Shown here: positions 49,900 to 60,533 of the stretch, in pieces
Layout: every line of letters begins with the position of its first letter
Position numbering within the stretch: position 1 is the first letter of the stretch
Assembly (NCBI GenBank): GCA_963726975.1
Contig: CAVSEK010000013.1
Coordinates: forward strand, 186,001 to 250,000
DNA length: 64,000 nucleotides
Source of the DNA: CAVSEK01 sp963726975
GTDB lineage: Bacteria; Actinomycetota; Actinomycetes; Mycobacteriales; SCTD01
Reading direction: 5' to 3'
Notes under the pieces: model-generated
Seen by the model: the letters and a program-made list of their open reading frames with translations, nothing else
Database searches by the model: none
Told to the model about the DNA's origin: nothing
Position numbers and translations under genes: made by a program

Positions 49900-51011
49900 C
49901 CTCCGTCGAGGACCTGCCGGTCCGCGACGACCTGCGGGGCCGCCGGGCGTACGGCGCGCCCCAGTCGGGCACGTCCGGCATCGGCGAGGCGGTCCAGCTC
50001 AACGTCAACGAGAACCCGTACGGCCCGTCGCCCCGGCTCGTCGCAGCGCTCGCCGCAGCGGTCGAGCAGGCGGCGCCGACCCTGCACCGCTACCCCGACC
50101 GGGAGGCCGTGGGGCTGCGCGGCGACCTCGCCGGCTACCTGTCGGCCCGCACCGGGGTCGCGGTGACGACCGAGCAGGTCTGGGCCGCCAACGGCTCCAA
50201 CGAGGTGCTGCAGCAGGTGCTGCAGGCCTTCGGGGGGCCGGGTCGCACGGCGCTGGGCTTCGAGCCGTCCTACTCGATGCACCCGCTGCTGGCGGCCGGC
50301 ACGAGCACCGGCTGGGTCGCGGTCCCGCGCGCGGACGACTTCACGGTCGACGCCGAGCGGGCGGTCGCGGCCGTGCGCGAGCACCGGCCGGACGTGGTGT
50401 TCCTCACCACGCCCAACAACCCGACCGGCACGAGCACGCCGCTGGAGGTCGTCGAGGCGCTGTGCGGGGCGGCGCCGGGCGTCGTCGTCGTGGACGAGGC
50501 GTACGCCGAGTTCGCCGGTGCCCCGAGCGCGGTGACCCTGCTGGAGCGGTTCCCGCGGCTGCTCGTCAGCCGGACGATGAGCAAGGCCTTCGCCTTCGCG
50601 GGTGCGCGGCTCGGCTACCTGGCGGCGAGCGCCGCGGCGGTGGACGCGCTGCGCCTGGTGCGGCTGCCCTACCACCTGTCCGCGCTCACCCAGGTGGCCG
50701 CGCGCACGGCGCTGGCGCACACCGACGAGCTGCTCGGGACCGTGCGCGAGGTCGTCCGCCAGCGGGACCGCATGGTCGACGGGCTGACCGCGCTCGGGCT
50801 GACGGTCGTCCCCACCGACGCCAACTTCCTGCTCTTCGGCCCGTTCCCCGACCCGGCCGCGACCTGGCGGGCACTGCTGGCGGCCGGCGTGCTCGTCCGC
50901 GACGTCTCCGGCGGCCCCGGGCTCGCCGGCTGGCTGCGGGTCTGCGCCGGCACGCAGGACGAGACGACGCTGTTCCTCGACGCCGTCCGGGCCGTCGCGG
51001 GCGCCCGATAG
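49896..51011 (+). CDS. hisC: Histidinol-phosphate aminotransferase
   Basis: 371 aa PLP enzyme (class I/II fold). It converts imidazole-acetol phosphate and glutamate to histidinol phosphate. LNVNENPYGPSPRL, WAANGSNEVLQQVLQAFGG, TTPNNPTGTSTPLE, VVDEAYAEFAG, and the PLP lysine in SRTMSKAFAFAGARLGY (about residue 230). Full length. The start overlaps the hisD stop (GTGA). The stop TAG is part of a TAGCCT box that may drive hisB. Confidence 0.95.
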   Translation: MTSVEDLPVRDDLRGRRAYGAPQSGTSGIGEAVQLNVNENPYGPSPRLVAALAAAVEQAAPTLHRYPDREAVGLRGDLAGYLSARTGVAVTTEQVWAANGSNEVLQQVLQAFGGPGRTALGFEPSYSMHPLLAAGTSTGWVAVPRADDFTVDAERAVAAVREHRPDVVFLTTPNNPTGTSTPLEVVEALCGAAPGVVVVDEAYAEFAGAPSAVTLLERFPRLLVSRTMSKAFAFAGARLGYLAASAAAVDALRLVRLPYHLSALTQVAARTALAHTDELLGTVREVVRQRDRMVDGLTALGLTVVPTDANFLLFGPFPDPAATWRALLAAGVLVRDVSGGPGLAGWLRVCAGTQDETTLFLDAVRAVAGAR

Positions 51012-51014
51012 CCT
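51009..51014 (+). promoter_or_regulatory. -10 box inside operon, leaderless hisB
   Basis: TAGCCT begins at the hisC stop codon, with six bases to ATG 51021. It may give an internal promoter for hisB onward. Confidence 0.45.
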
Positions 51015-51020
51015 GAGCGC

Positions 51021-51608
51021 ATGGCCCGCACCGCCCTCGTCGAGCGCACGACCAAGGAGAGCGACGTCCGCGTCGAGCTCGACCTCGACGGCGCGGGGGA
51101 GGCCACCAGCGACACCGGTGTGCCGTTCTTCGACCACATGGTCCAGCAGCTCGGCCGCCACGGCGGGTTCGACCTCGCGGTGCGCACCCGCGGCGACCTC
51201 GAGGTCGACGCGCACCACACCGTCGAGGACACCACGCTCGCGATCGGCACGGCGCTGCGGGAGGCGCTGGGCGACAAGACCGGCATCCGCCGGTTCGGCG
51301 ACGCCCTCGTGCCCCTCGACGAGTGCCTCGTGCAGGCGGCCGTCGACCTGTCCGGGCGCCCCTACGTCGTCCACGAGGAGCCCGACCTCGCGCCGATGAT
51401 CGGGACCTACGACACCACGCTCACCCGGCACGTGTGGGAGTCGTTCGTCGCCACGAGCGGGATCGCCCTGCACGTGCGCGTGCTGTCCGGGCGCAACGCC
51501 CACCACGTCGTCGAGGCGCAGTTCAAGGCCGTCGCCCGCGCCCTGCGCGACGCCGTCGCCCTCGACCCGAGGGTCGCCGGGGTGCCGAGCACCAAGGGCA
51601 CCCTGTGA
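51021..51608 (+). CDS. hisB: Imidazoleglycerol-phosphate dehydratase
   Basis: 195 aa, the single-function actinobacterial form without the N-terminal phosphatase. It dehydrates imidazoleglycerol phosphate. The two metal-binding repeats are VPFFDHMVQQLGRHGGFDL with VDAHHTVEDTTLAIG, and HVWESFVATSGIALHVR with GRNAHHVVEAQFKA. Length is normal. ATG 51021 has no ribosome site but a TAGCCT box six bases before. The GTGA at its end starts a four-codon frame (GTG 51605) that itself ends on the next small ORF. Confidence 0.95.
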   Translation: MARTALVERTTKESDVRVELDLDGAGEATSDTGVPFFDHMVQQLGRHGGFDLAVRTRGDLEVDAHHTVEDTTLAIGTALREALGDKTGIRRFGDALVPLDECLVQAAVDLSGRPYVVHEEPDLAPMIGTYDTTLTRHVWESFVATSGIALHVRVLSGRNAHHVVEAQFKAVARALRDAVALDPRVAGVPSTKGTL

Positions 51609-51615
51609 GCCGCGC

Positions 51616-51720
51616 GTGAGGACGCTGTCCGTCCTCTACGTGCTCGTGCTCGCCGGCGGGCTCACCGGCTGCGGCGCCCACCTGCGCGTGCTGTGGCTGC
51701 GCCACCGGGAGGAGGAGTGA
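51616..51720 (+). CDS. Small membrane protein between hisB and hisH
   Basis: 34 aa: one hydrophobic helix (LSVLYVLVLAGGLTGCGAHL) followed by a basic, then acidic tail (RVLWLRHREEE). It starts at GTG 51616 eight bases after the hisB stop and its TGA overlaps the hisH start (GTGA). Short hydrophobic ORFs occupy the same place in other actinobacterial his operons. The function is unknown; it may only couple translation, since its last codons GAG GAG GAG supply the hisH ribosome site. Confidence 0.6.
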   Translation: MRTLSVLYVLVLAGGLTGCGAHLRVLWLRHREEE

Positions 51721-52331
51721 CGCGCGTCGTCGTGCTGGACGCCGGCTCGGGCAACCTGCGCAGCGCCGAGCGGGCGCTGCAGCGCGCCGCCGAGCAGACC
51801 GGCGCCGACGTCGAGCTCACCGCCGACCCGGTCGCGGCCCGCGAGGCCGATGGCCTGGTCGTCCCCGGCGTGGGGGCGTACGCCGCCTGCATGGCCGGCC
51901 TGCGCGCCGTCGGCGGCGACGACGTCGTCCGGGAGCGGCTGGCGGGCGACCGGCCCGTCCTGGGGATCTGCGTGGGCATGCAGGTGATGTTCGAGCGCGG
52001 GCTCGAGCACGGCGAGACCACGGACGGGATCGGCGTGCTGCCCGGCGAGGTGACCCGGCTGCAGGCGCCGGTCGTGCCGCACGCGGGCTGGAACACCGTC
52101 GAGGTGCCCGAGGGCTCGGCGCTGTTCGCCGGCGTCGAGGGCGAGCACTTCTACTTCGTCCACAGCTACGCGGCGCACGACGCCCCCGGCGCGCTCGCGA
52201 CCACGGCGGTCCACGGCGAGCCGTTCGTCGCGGCCGTCGAGCGCGGCGCGCTGTCGGCGACCCAGTTCCACCCCGAGAAGAGCGGTGACGCCGGCCGGCG
52301 GCTGCTCGTCAACTGGTTGCGGACCCTGTGA
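51717..52331 (+). CDS. hisH: Imidazole glycerol phosphate synthase, glutaminase subunit
   Basis: 204 aa class-I glutamine amidotransferase. It supplies ammonia to HisF. VVVLDAGSGNLRSAERAL, PGVGAYAACMAGL, the nucleophile in GICVGMQVMFERG, and histidine/glutamate in ATQFHPEKSGDAG give the Cys-His-Glu triad. Full length. GTG 51717 lies in the GGAGGAGTGA end of the small ORF. The partner gene hisF is at 53401, separated by priA and a DUF5999 gene on the other strand. Confidence 0.95.
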   Translation: MTRVVVLDAGSGNLRSAERALQRAAEQTGADVELTADPVAAREADGLVVPGVGAYAACMAGLRAVGGDDVVRERLAGDRPVLGICVGMQVMFERGLEHGETTDGIGVLPGEVTRLQAPVVPHAGWNTVEVPEGSALFAGVEGEHFYFVHSYAAHDAPGALATTAVHGEPFVAAVERGALSATQFHPEKSGDAGRRLLVNWLRTL

Positions 52332-52353
52332 GGTCCGCCCGCGAGGAGAACCC

Positions 52354-53097
52354 GTGAGCCTGGTCCTGCTGCCCGCCGTCGACGTCGCCGACGGGCAGGC
52401 CGTCCGGCTCGTCCAGGGGGAGGCCGGCAGCGAGACGTCCTACGGCGACCCGCTGGAGGCCGCCCGCGCCTGGCAGGACGGCGGCGCGTCGTGGGTGCAC
52501 CTCGTCGACCTCGACGCCGCCTTCGGGCGGGGGAGCAACCGCGAGCTGCTCGCCCGCGTGGTCGGCGAGCTGGACGTCCAGGTCGAGCTGTCCGGCGGCA
52601 TCCGCGACGACGCGAGCCTGGCCGCGGCGCTCGCGACCGGCTGCGCGCGGGTCAACCTGGGCACGGCCGCGCTGGAGTCGCCGCAGTGGTGCGCCCGCGC
52701 GATCGCCGAGCACGGCGACCGGATCGCCGTCGGCCTGGACGTCCGGGGCACGACCCTGGCGGCGCGCGGCTGGACGCAGGAGGGCGGCGACCTGTGGGAG
52801 GTGCTCGAGCGGCTCGACCGCGAGGGCTGCGCCCGCTACGTCGTCACCGACGTGCGGCGCGACGGCACCCTGACCGGCCCCAACCTCGAGCTGCTGCACG
52901 AGGTCTGCGCGCGCACCGACCGTCCTGTGGTCGCGAGCGGCGGGGTGTCCTCGCTCGCGGACCTCCGGGCGATCGCCGGCGTGCGCGGCGTCGAGGGCGC
53001 CATCGTCGGCAAGGCGCTCTACGCCGGGGCGTTCACGCTGCCCGAGGCGCTGGCCTCGGTCAGGACAGCGACGGGGCCGGGGTCGCCCGGCCGGTGA
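52354..53097 (+). CDS. priA: Phosphoribosyl isomerase A (HisA/TrpF bifunctional type)
   Basis: 247 aa TIM barrel. In actinobacteria PriA isomerises both ProFAR (histidine) and PRA (tryptophan), replacing TrpF. LLPAVDVADGQAVRLVQGEAGSETSYGDP, VELSGGIRDDASLAAAL, TLAARGWTQEGGDLWEVL and YVVTDVRRDGTLTGPN are present; the two catalytic aspartates (VDVADG, TDVRRDG) and the loop Arg and Trp that PriA uses for its second substrate can be seen. trpE and trpC lie 8 kb away with no trpF in view, which fits the dual role. GTG 52354 has GAGGAG upstream. Its last 38 bases overlap the convergent DUF5999 gene. Confidence 0.92.
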   Translation: MSLVLLPAVDVADGQAVRLVQGEAGSETSYGDPLEAARAWQDGGASWVHLVDLDAAFGRGSNRELLARVVGELDVQVELSGGIRDDASLAAALATGCARVNLGTAALESPQWCARAIAEHGDRIAVGLDVRGTTLAARGWTQEGGDLWEVLERLDREGCARYVVTDVRRDGTLTGPNLELLHEVCARTDRPVVASGGVSSLADLRAIAGVRGVEGAIVGKALYAGAFTLPEALASVRTATGPGSPGR

Positions 53098-53284
53098 CCG
53101 GCCCGGCGACGCGGCCGTCCTCGCGCCGCGGGACGGGGAGCAGGCCGCCGTGCTCCATGAGCACGCGGCCGTTGCACAGCAGGGCGTAGCCGCACTCCTG
53201 CAGGTGCTCGGCGACGATGCGCGCGGCGGCGGCGTCGGGGGCATCGGCCGGGGGGCAGACGGGGTCGTGGGGGCAGGTCGACAT
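53060..53284 (-). CDS. DUF5999 family protein
   Basis: 74 aa. CPHDPVCPPADAPDAAAARI, VAEHLQECGYALLCNGRVLM and EHGGLLPVPRRE match the actinobacterial DUF5999 family, small proteins with conserved N-terminal cysteines (CPHDPVCP) and a CNGRVL strand. The function is unknown; a metal site is possible. ATG 53284 gives MSTCPHDP, the family start; upstream in-frame codons extend into Arg-rich sequence and are rejected. Its C-terminal codons overlap the end of priA. Confidence 0.82.
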   Translation of the reverse strand: MSTCPHDPVCPPADAPDAAAARIVAEHLQECGYALLCNGRVLMEHGGLLPVPRREDGRVAGPVTGRATPAPSLS

Positions 53285-53387
53285 GGCATCCTCGTCCGGC
53301 GCTGTCCGGACTCCTCGAGTGTGGTACCTCACGCAACGCCTGCCCGCGCGGGCCTGTTCCGACACCGGGGGACCCCTGCCGGGTGGG

Positions 53388-53393
53388 TAGCGT
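53388..53393 (+). promoter_or_regulatory. -10 box, leaderless hisF
   Basis: TAGCGT, then seven bases, then GTG 53401. It implies hisF is transcribed separately from priA. Confidence 0.5.
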
Positions 53394-53400
53394 CGCGGCC

Positions 53401-54166
53401 GTGAGCCGTGCCGTCCGCGTCGTCCCCTGCCTCGACGTCGACGCCGGGAGGGTGGTCAAGGGCGTCCACTTCACCGGCCTCGTCGACGCCGGCGACCCCG
53501 TCGAGATGGCCCGGGTCTACGACGCCGAGGGCGCCGACGAGCTCGTGTTCCTCGACATCACCGCGAGCAGCGGGTCGCGCGAGACGACGTACGACGTGGT
53601 GCGCCGCACGGCGGAGCAGGTCTTCATCCCGCTGACGGTCGGCGGCGGGGTGCGCAGCGCCGACGACGTGGACCGGCTGCTGCGCGCCGGCGCCGACAAG
53701 GTCGGCGTCAACACCGCCGCGGTCGCGCGGCCCGAGCTGCTCGGCGAGATCAGCCGCCGCTTCGGCAGCCAGGTCCTCGTGCTGTCCGTCGACGCGCGCC
53801 GGGCTCCCGGCACGCCCTCGGGCTACGAGGTGACCACCCACGGCGGTCGGACGGGCACCGGGCTGGACGCCGTCGCGTGGGCCGCCCGCGGCGAGGAGCT
53901 CGGCATCGGCGAGGTGCTGCTCAACTCGATGGACGCCGACGGCACCCGGGCCGGCTACGACGTGGAGATGCTGCGGGCCGTGCGGGCGGCGGTGGGCGTG
54001 CCGGTCGTCGCCAGCGGCGGCGCCGGGGCGGTCGGCGACTTCGCCCCCGCGGTCGAGGCGGGCGCCGACGCGGTCCTGGCCGCGAGCGTCTTCCACTTCG
54101 GCACGCTGAGCATCGGCGAGGTCAAGCAGGCGCTGGCCGGCGGCCGGGCACCCGGTCCGGCTCTAG
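53401..54166 (+). CDS. hisF: Imidazole glycerol phosphate synthase, cyclase subunit; 3'-end frameshift
   Basis: About 254 aa TIM barrel. RVVPCLDVDAGRVVKGVHFTG and VFLDITASSGSR hold the two catalytic aspartates; PLTVGGGVRSADD, KVGVNTAAVARPEL and VPVVASGGAGAVGDF follow. The given frame does not stop at the usual place: after EVKQALAGG it reads RAPGPALDRAPDRR and stays open for another 1.3 kb. Removing one G near 54143 (GGCGGCCGGG) gives the normal end AGHPVRL and TAG 54164-54166. Length is a multiple of three plus one, as expected. A hairpin overlaps the corrected stop, supporting it as the true end. Confidence 0.85.
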
Positions 54167-54176
54167 ACCGGGCGCC
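54146..54176 (+). terminator. Hairpin at the corrected hisF end
   Basis: CCCGGTC (54151) and GACCGGG (54166) pair for seven bases around an eight-base loop holding the TAG. An outer GGGC/GCCC pairing extends it after one mismatch. No U-run. Confidence 0.5.
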
Positions 54177-54189
54177 CGACCGTCGGAGG

Positions 54190-55335
54190 TCAGCGCACCG
54201 TGGTGCCCTGGGTGGCCGCGTTGTCGGCGGTCCTCGGGTCGGCGGCGGTCGAGGACGCGGTCGCCGTCGAGCTGGTGCTCCCGGCGGCGGTGGGCGCGCG
54301 CAGCACGAGCAGCACCTGCGCGGCCGCGCCTGCCGGCAGGTCGCCCAGCGTGCACACGACCTTGCCGCTGACCGGGGCGGCGCAGCTGCCCGTGCTCGGG
54401 CTGCTCGCGGTGAAGGCGGTGCCGGACGGCACCGTCAGGGTGACCTTCGTCGCGGGGGCCGTCGAGGGACCGGCGTTGGCCACGGTCGCCACGTAGGCCA
54501 GCGCCGCGCCCCGCTGCACCGGGTCGGGGGCGTCGACGTACGTCGTGCGCAGGTCCGCGCCGGAGGCGGGCAGCCGGTCGAGGGCCGCGACGTCGGCCGC
54601 CGCCAGCGGCGCGTTCCACAGCCGGATGCGGGCCCACTGCCCGCCCGTCTCCTCGCCGGTCGCCCCGCTGCCCGTGTTGTCCTTGCCGAAGCGCAGGTCG
54701 TCGCTGGCGAGGAAGGCGTCGGAACTGTCGGTGAAGGACAGGACCTTCTTGCCGTTGACGTAGCCGGTGACGACCTTGCCGCTCGTGCGGGTGACGACGA
54801 CCTGCGAGAAGGCCGTGCTGGTGATCGGCGTCGTGCTGCTGGACGCGGACGGGTAGGCGTACAGCGCCCCGCCCCTCTCGTAGAAGCCCGCGTCGCCCAC
54901 CCCGCCGCGCAGGTCGAGGACCCGGTGGTAGGCGCCGGCCACGTCGTCGGGCTTCCAGAGCATCGCGACGGTCCAGGTGCCGGCGGCCACCGTCGGCACG
55001 GCCGGGGTGAGGCGCAGCCCGCCCCCCCTCGGGTGCCTGAAGACCGTGCGGGGGACGCCGTCCACGGTGGCCGTGGCGAAGCTGCCCGCCGTCCCGGTGT
55101 CCTGCAGGGCCGGGGGCGTGCCGACGACGGAGGTGCGGGTGCCCTGCAGCTGGTAGTCGGCGCGCACGGCCGGGGCGGCCAGCCCGGTGCCGCCGGTGCC
55201 GAGCAGACCCGTGCTGACCAGCAGCGCGGCGGCCGCCGCGGCGCCGAGCGCTCCGGCGCTGCGCCGTCGTCGGCGGCGTGGGGTGGGGCTGGGGGTGGGA
55301 GTGGTGGGGGTGGGGGTGGGGGACGACGGCGACAT
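54190..55335 (-). CDS. Secreted LamG/DUF11-type cell-surface protein
   Basis: 381 aa. The N-terminus is a Thr/Pro repeat (TPTPTTPTPSPTP) then RRRRRR and a hydrophobic stretch (ALGAAAAAALLVSTGLLG), so a signal peptide with an unusually long n-region. A concanavalin/LamG-like domain follows (GTWTVAMLWKPDDVAG, VVVTRTSGKVVTGYVNGKKV, ARIRLWNAPLAAADVAALD). The C-terminal third is a DUF11/CARDB-type beta-sandwich (DPVQRGAALAYVATVANAGP, STAPATKVTLTVPSGTAF). It probably binds glycans or sits on the surface; there is no catalytic domain or LPxTG anchor. ATG 55335 has GAGGAG five bases upstream. The neighbouring 207-base gap up to 55542 shows no other gene. Confidence 0.75.
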   Translation of the reverse strand: MSPSSPTPTPTTPTPSPTPRRRRRRSAGALGAAAAAALLVSTGLLGTGGTGLAAPAVRADYQLQGTRTSVVGTPPALQDTGTAGSFATATVDGVPRTVFRHPRGGGLRLTPAVPTVAAGTWTVAMLWKPDDVAGAYHRVLDLRGGVGDAGFYERGGALYAYPSASSSTTPITSTAFSQVVVTRTSGKVVTGYVNGKKVLSFTDSSDAFLASDDLRFGKDNTGSGATGEETGGQWARIRLWNAPLAAADVAALDRLPASGADLRTTYVDAPDPVQRGAALAYVATVANAGPSTAPATKVTLTVPSGTAFTASSPSTGSCAAPVSGKVVCTLGDLPAGAAAQVLLVLRAPTAAGSTSSTATASSTAADPRTADNAATQGTTVR

Positions 55336-55542
55336 GGGCTCCTCCTCGGTGCGGCCGGCCGGGGCGGCCCGGCGACGTCGGCGCCGGAGAAGATGGCCGG
55401 GTCGCCGCGGTCTGACAAGGGGGATGACCGGACCGGTCGGCGCGGTCACCGTCGGTGGCGGTGAGGTGCGGCGGGGAATCCCGGAGCGTCCCGCGTTGTC
55501 GTGGTCGGGGGGCGACCGCGCCCTACGACACCGGAGGAGACC

Positions 55543-57353
55543 GTGACCCGCCCCCTGCCCGCGGACCCCCGGGTGCTGCGCCGCGGCTTCGGCGTGCTCG
55601 GCGTCGCCGTGCGCGAGGAGCCCCGCGTCTTCGCGCTCGCCGCTGCCGGCAGCGCGGTGTTCGCCGCCGCGACGATCGGCCAGGCCTACGTCTTCGGCGC
55701 CGTCACCGACCGCGTCATCGTCCCGGCGCTGCGCGACGGCAGGACCACGACCTCGGCCCTCGTCCTCGCGCTGCTGGCCGTGCTGGGGGTCGCCACGGTC
55801 AAGGTCGTCGGGGTCGTCGGGCGCCGCCTCGGCGCGGGCGTCATGCAGTACCGCCTGCAGGCGACCTACCGGCGGCGGGTGACCCGTCGCTACCTCGAGC
55901 TGCCGTTCTCCTGGCACCAGGAGCACTCCACCGGCGAGCTGCTGTCCAACGCCGGCTCGGACGTCGAGGCGACCTGGTCGCCCATCGCGCCGTTCCCCTT
56001 CGCCGTCGGCGTCGTGCTCATGCTCGTCGCCACGCTGGGGCTGCTCTTCGTCACCGATCCCGTCCTCGCGCTGGTGGGCTCGGTGGTGTTCCCGGCCATC
56101 GCGGTGCTCACCGTGCTCTACAGCCGCCGCATGTCGCCGCTCATGACCCGCGCGCAGCAGCTGCGCGGCGAGGTCAGCGGCATCGCGCACGAGAGCTTCG
56201 ACGGCGCGCTCGTCGTCAAGACGCTCGGCCGCGAGGCCGACGAGACCGAGCGGTTCGCCGCGGCGGCCCACGAGCTGCGCGACACCAACGTCGCCGTCGG
56301 GCGGGTGCGCGGCCTGTTCGACCCGGTCATGGAGGCGCTGCCGACCGTGGGCGTGCTCGTGGTGCTGCTCGTCGGCACCTCGCGGGTCGGCAGCGGCGCC
56401 ATCGACGCCGGCCAGCTCGTCCGCGTCGCCTACCTGTTCACGCTGCTGGCCTTCCCGGTGCGGGCCATCGGCTGGGTGCTCAACGAGCTGCCGCGCAGCG
56501 TCGTCGGCTGGGACCGGGTCCAGCGGGTGCTCACCGCTCCCGGCAGGTCCTCGTACGGCGAGCAGCGCGCCGACGGCCGGGGAGCGGCGGAGCTCGCGGT
56601 GCGCGACGTCGGCTTCTCCTACGGGGGGACCCCCGCGCTGACCGGTGTGCACCTGGACGTCGCCCCCGGACGCACCGTGGCCGTCGTCGGCCCGACCGGC
56701 TCGGGCAAGTCCTCGCTCGCGACGCTGCTCGTGCGCCTCGTCGACCCCGACGAGGGCACGGTGGCCTACGACGGCGTCGACCTGCGGGCGCTGGCTCCCG
56801 GCGCCGTGGCCGAGGTGGCGGCGCTCGTGCCGCAGAGCGCCTTCCTGTTCGACGACACGGTCCGCGACAACGTCGCGCTCGGCGCCGACCTGCCCGACGA
56901 GCTGGTCTGGGAGGCCCTGCGCACCGCGCAGGCCGACGGCTTCGTCGCCGCGCTGCCCGCCGGCCTCGACACGGTCGTCGGGGAGCGCGGCACGAGCCTG
57001 TCGGGCGGGCAGCGCCAGCGCCTCGCCCTCGCCCGCGCCGTGGTCCGAGCCCCCCGGCTGCTCGTCCTGGACGACGCCACGAGCGCCGTCGACCCCGCGG
57101 TCGAGCGCCGCATCCTCGACGGTCTGCGCGGGAGCAGCAGCACGGTCGTCGTCGTCGCCTACCGCCGGGCCACCATCGACCTCGCCGACGAGGTGGTCTT
57201 CGTCGAGCACGGGCGCGTCGCCGACCGCGGCACCTCGGCCGAGCTGGCCGAGCGCTCGGCCGGCTACCGCGCGCTGGTGACCGCGTACGCCCGGGCCGAG
57301 GCCGAGCGGGCCGCGCTCCTCGCCGAGGAGCAGGACGGCGCGCAGGTGCCCGC

Positions 57354-57357
<4 letters not shown>
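55543..57357 (+). CDS. ABC exporter half-transporter with degenerate ATP site
   Basis: 604 aa. Six-helix type-IV exporter domain (residues 1-340) and an ATPase domain: Walker A GPTGSGKSS (about 383), Q-loop VPQSAFLFDD, signature LSGGQRQR (about 486), Walker B LLVLDDATSAVD (about 505). The catalytic glutamate is aspartate (DD for DE), and the H-loop reads VAYRRATI with tyrosine for histidine (about 540). Its own site should therefore hydrolyse ATP poorly. It pairs with the next gene (ATGA overlap), which has the opposite defect, as in TmrAB-like heterodimers. The substrate is unknown. GTG 55543 has GGAGGAG upstream. Confidence 0.9.
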
Positions 57358-59194
<1,837 letters not shown>

Positions 59195-59198
<4 letters not shown>

Positions 59199-60376
59199 GC
59201 GCGGCGGACGTCGGGCTGCCCGCGCGGCCCGACGCCCCGGCGCGGCTCGAGCGGCGCGGCCTGCTGCTGGCCTTCGGGGCGTTCGGCCTGTTCTGGGGCG
59301 CCTGGTCGGCGGTGCTCCCCGACGTGCGCGACCGCGCCGGGCTGGACGACGGGCAGCTCGGTCTCGCGCTGGCGGCGGTCGCCGTCGCGGCGCTGCCGGC
59401 GATGCCGCTCGCCGGCCGGCTCGCCGACCGGCTCGGGCCCCGCCGTCTGCTGCCCGGGGCGCTGCTCGTCTTCGCCCTCGTGGGGGCGCTGCTGGGAGTC
59501 GCGGGCCGTCCTGTCCTGCTGGTGGCCGCGCTCCTGCTGCTCGGCGCGAGCACCGGCGTGCTCGACGTCGTCGCCAACGTCGCGACCGCCGGGTGGGAGC
59601 GGCTCAGCGGTCGCCGGGTCATGTCCGCCGCGCACGGCTGCTTCTCGGTCGGGGTGCTCGTCGGGGCGGCGCTCACCGGCCTGGCGCGCGACGTCGGCGC
59701 CGGCCCGCCGCTGGTGCTGGGGACGACCGGCGCGGTCATCGCGCTGGCCGCGCTCGCGCAGCCCGCCTACCGCGCGGTCCCGCCCGGGGACCCGGGGGCC
59801 GCCGGTCCGCGGCGCCTCTCGCCCGTGCTCGTCGGGCTCGCCGCCGTCGTGGCGGCGTCCTTCCTCGTGGAGGACGCCGTGCAGTCCTGGAGCGCGCTCC
59901 ACCTCGAGCGCGACCTCGGCGCCGGGCCGGCGCTGTCGGGCCTCGGGCCGGGCCTGTTCGCCGGAGCCATGGCGGTGGGCCGGTTCGGCGCGCAGTGGCT
60001 CGTGCGCCCCGGCAGCGACGCGGTCGTCGTGCGCGTCGCCGGCGCCGTCGCCGCCGCCGGCGCGCTGCTGCTGGGGCTCGCCCCGACGGCGGCGCTGGCC
60101 CTCGCGGGCGCGGCGCTGACCGGCGCCGGCGTCTCGGTCCTCGCCCCGACCCTGCTCTCGGCGGTCGGGGCCCGCAGCGCCCCGGGCCGGCAGGGCGCCG
60201 ACCTCGCCGTCGTCACGGCGGGCGGCTACGCCGGCTTCGTGCTCGGTCCACCGCTGGTCGGGGTGCTCAGCGGCGCCTCGTCGCTGACCACCGCGCTGTC
60301 CCTGCTCGCCGTGCTCGCCGGCGGCATCGCCGTCGCCGGCCCGCTCCTGCTCCGCCCGGCCCCGCGGGGCACCTGA
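59195..60376 (+). CDS. MFS transporter
   Basis: 393 aa, about 12 helices (for example LLAFGAFGLFWGAWSAVLPD, LLVAALLLLGASTGVLDVVA, AVAAAGALLLGLAPTAALAL). The loop 2-3 motif is GRLADRLGPRRLLPG, a good MFS A-motif. The fold resembles the FucP/YbjJ-like group (ANVATAGWERLSGRRVMSAAHGCFSVG, similar to sugar or drug permeases of that subgroup). The substrate is unknown. It overlaps the ABC gene (GTGA), so it may work with the exporter, perhaps efflux of the same compound class. A short C-rich gap of 157 bases follows, with a 6-bp hairpin at 60399-60415 that could end the operon. Confidence 0.85.
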
Positions 60377-60398
60377 GCGGACGCGCTCCCCGACACCC

Positions 60399-60415
60399 CG
60401 GGGCCCGACGCCCCG
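60399..60415 (+). terminator. Weak hairpin after the exporter operon
   Basis: CGGGGC, loop CCGAC, GCCCCG. Six pairs, no U-run; 23 bases after the MFS stop. Confidence 0.35.
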
Positions 60416-60533
60416 CCCGCCTGCTCGGCCCCGGGCACGGCACGTCAGGCACACCGGGCTCCTGGCGCATCGACCCCCGCCGGCGGGGCAGGCTCAGCAG
60501 GGACCCGACGAGCACGACCACGAGGAGCGCGAC

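Noticed and set aside
54167..55464. Continuation of hisF for about 430 codons
   Set aside because: Composition is Arg/Gly-rich and it is antisense to the LamG/DUF11 gene; it arises from the one-base shift at 54143.
60267..60521. Minus-strand frame in the gap after the MFS gene
   Set aside because: No ribosome site, no recognisable domain, and Arg-rich composition typical of shadow frames.
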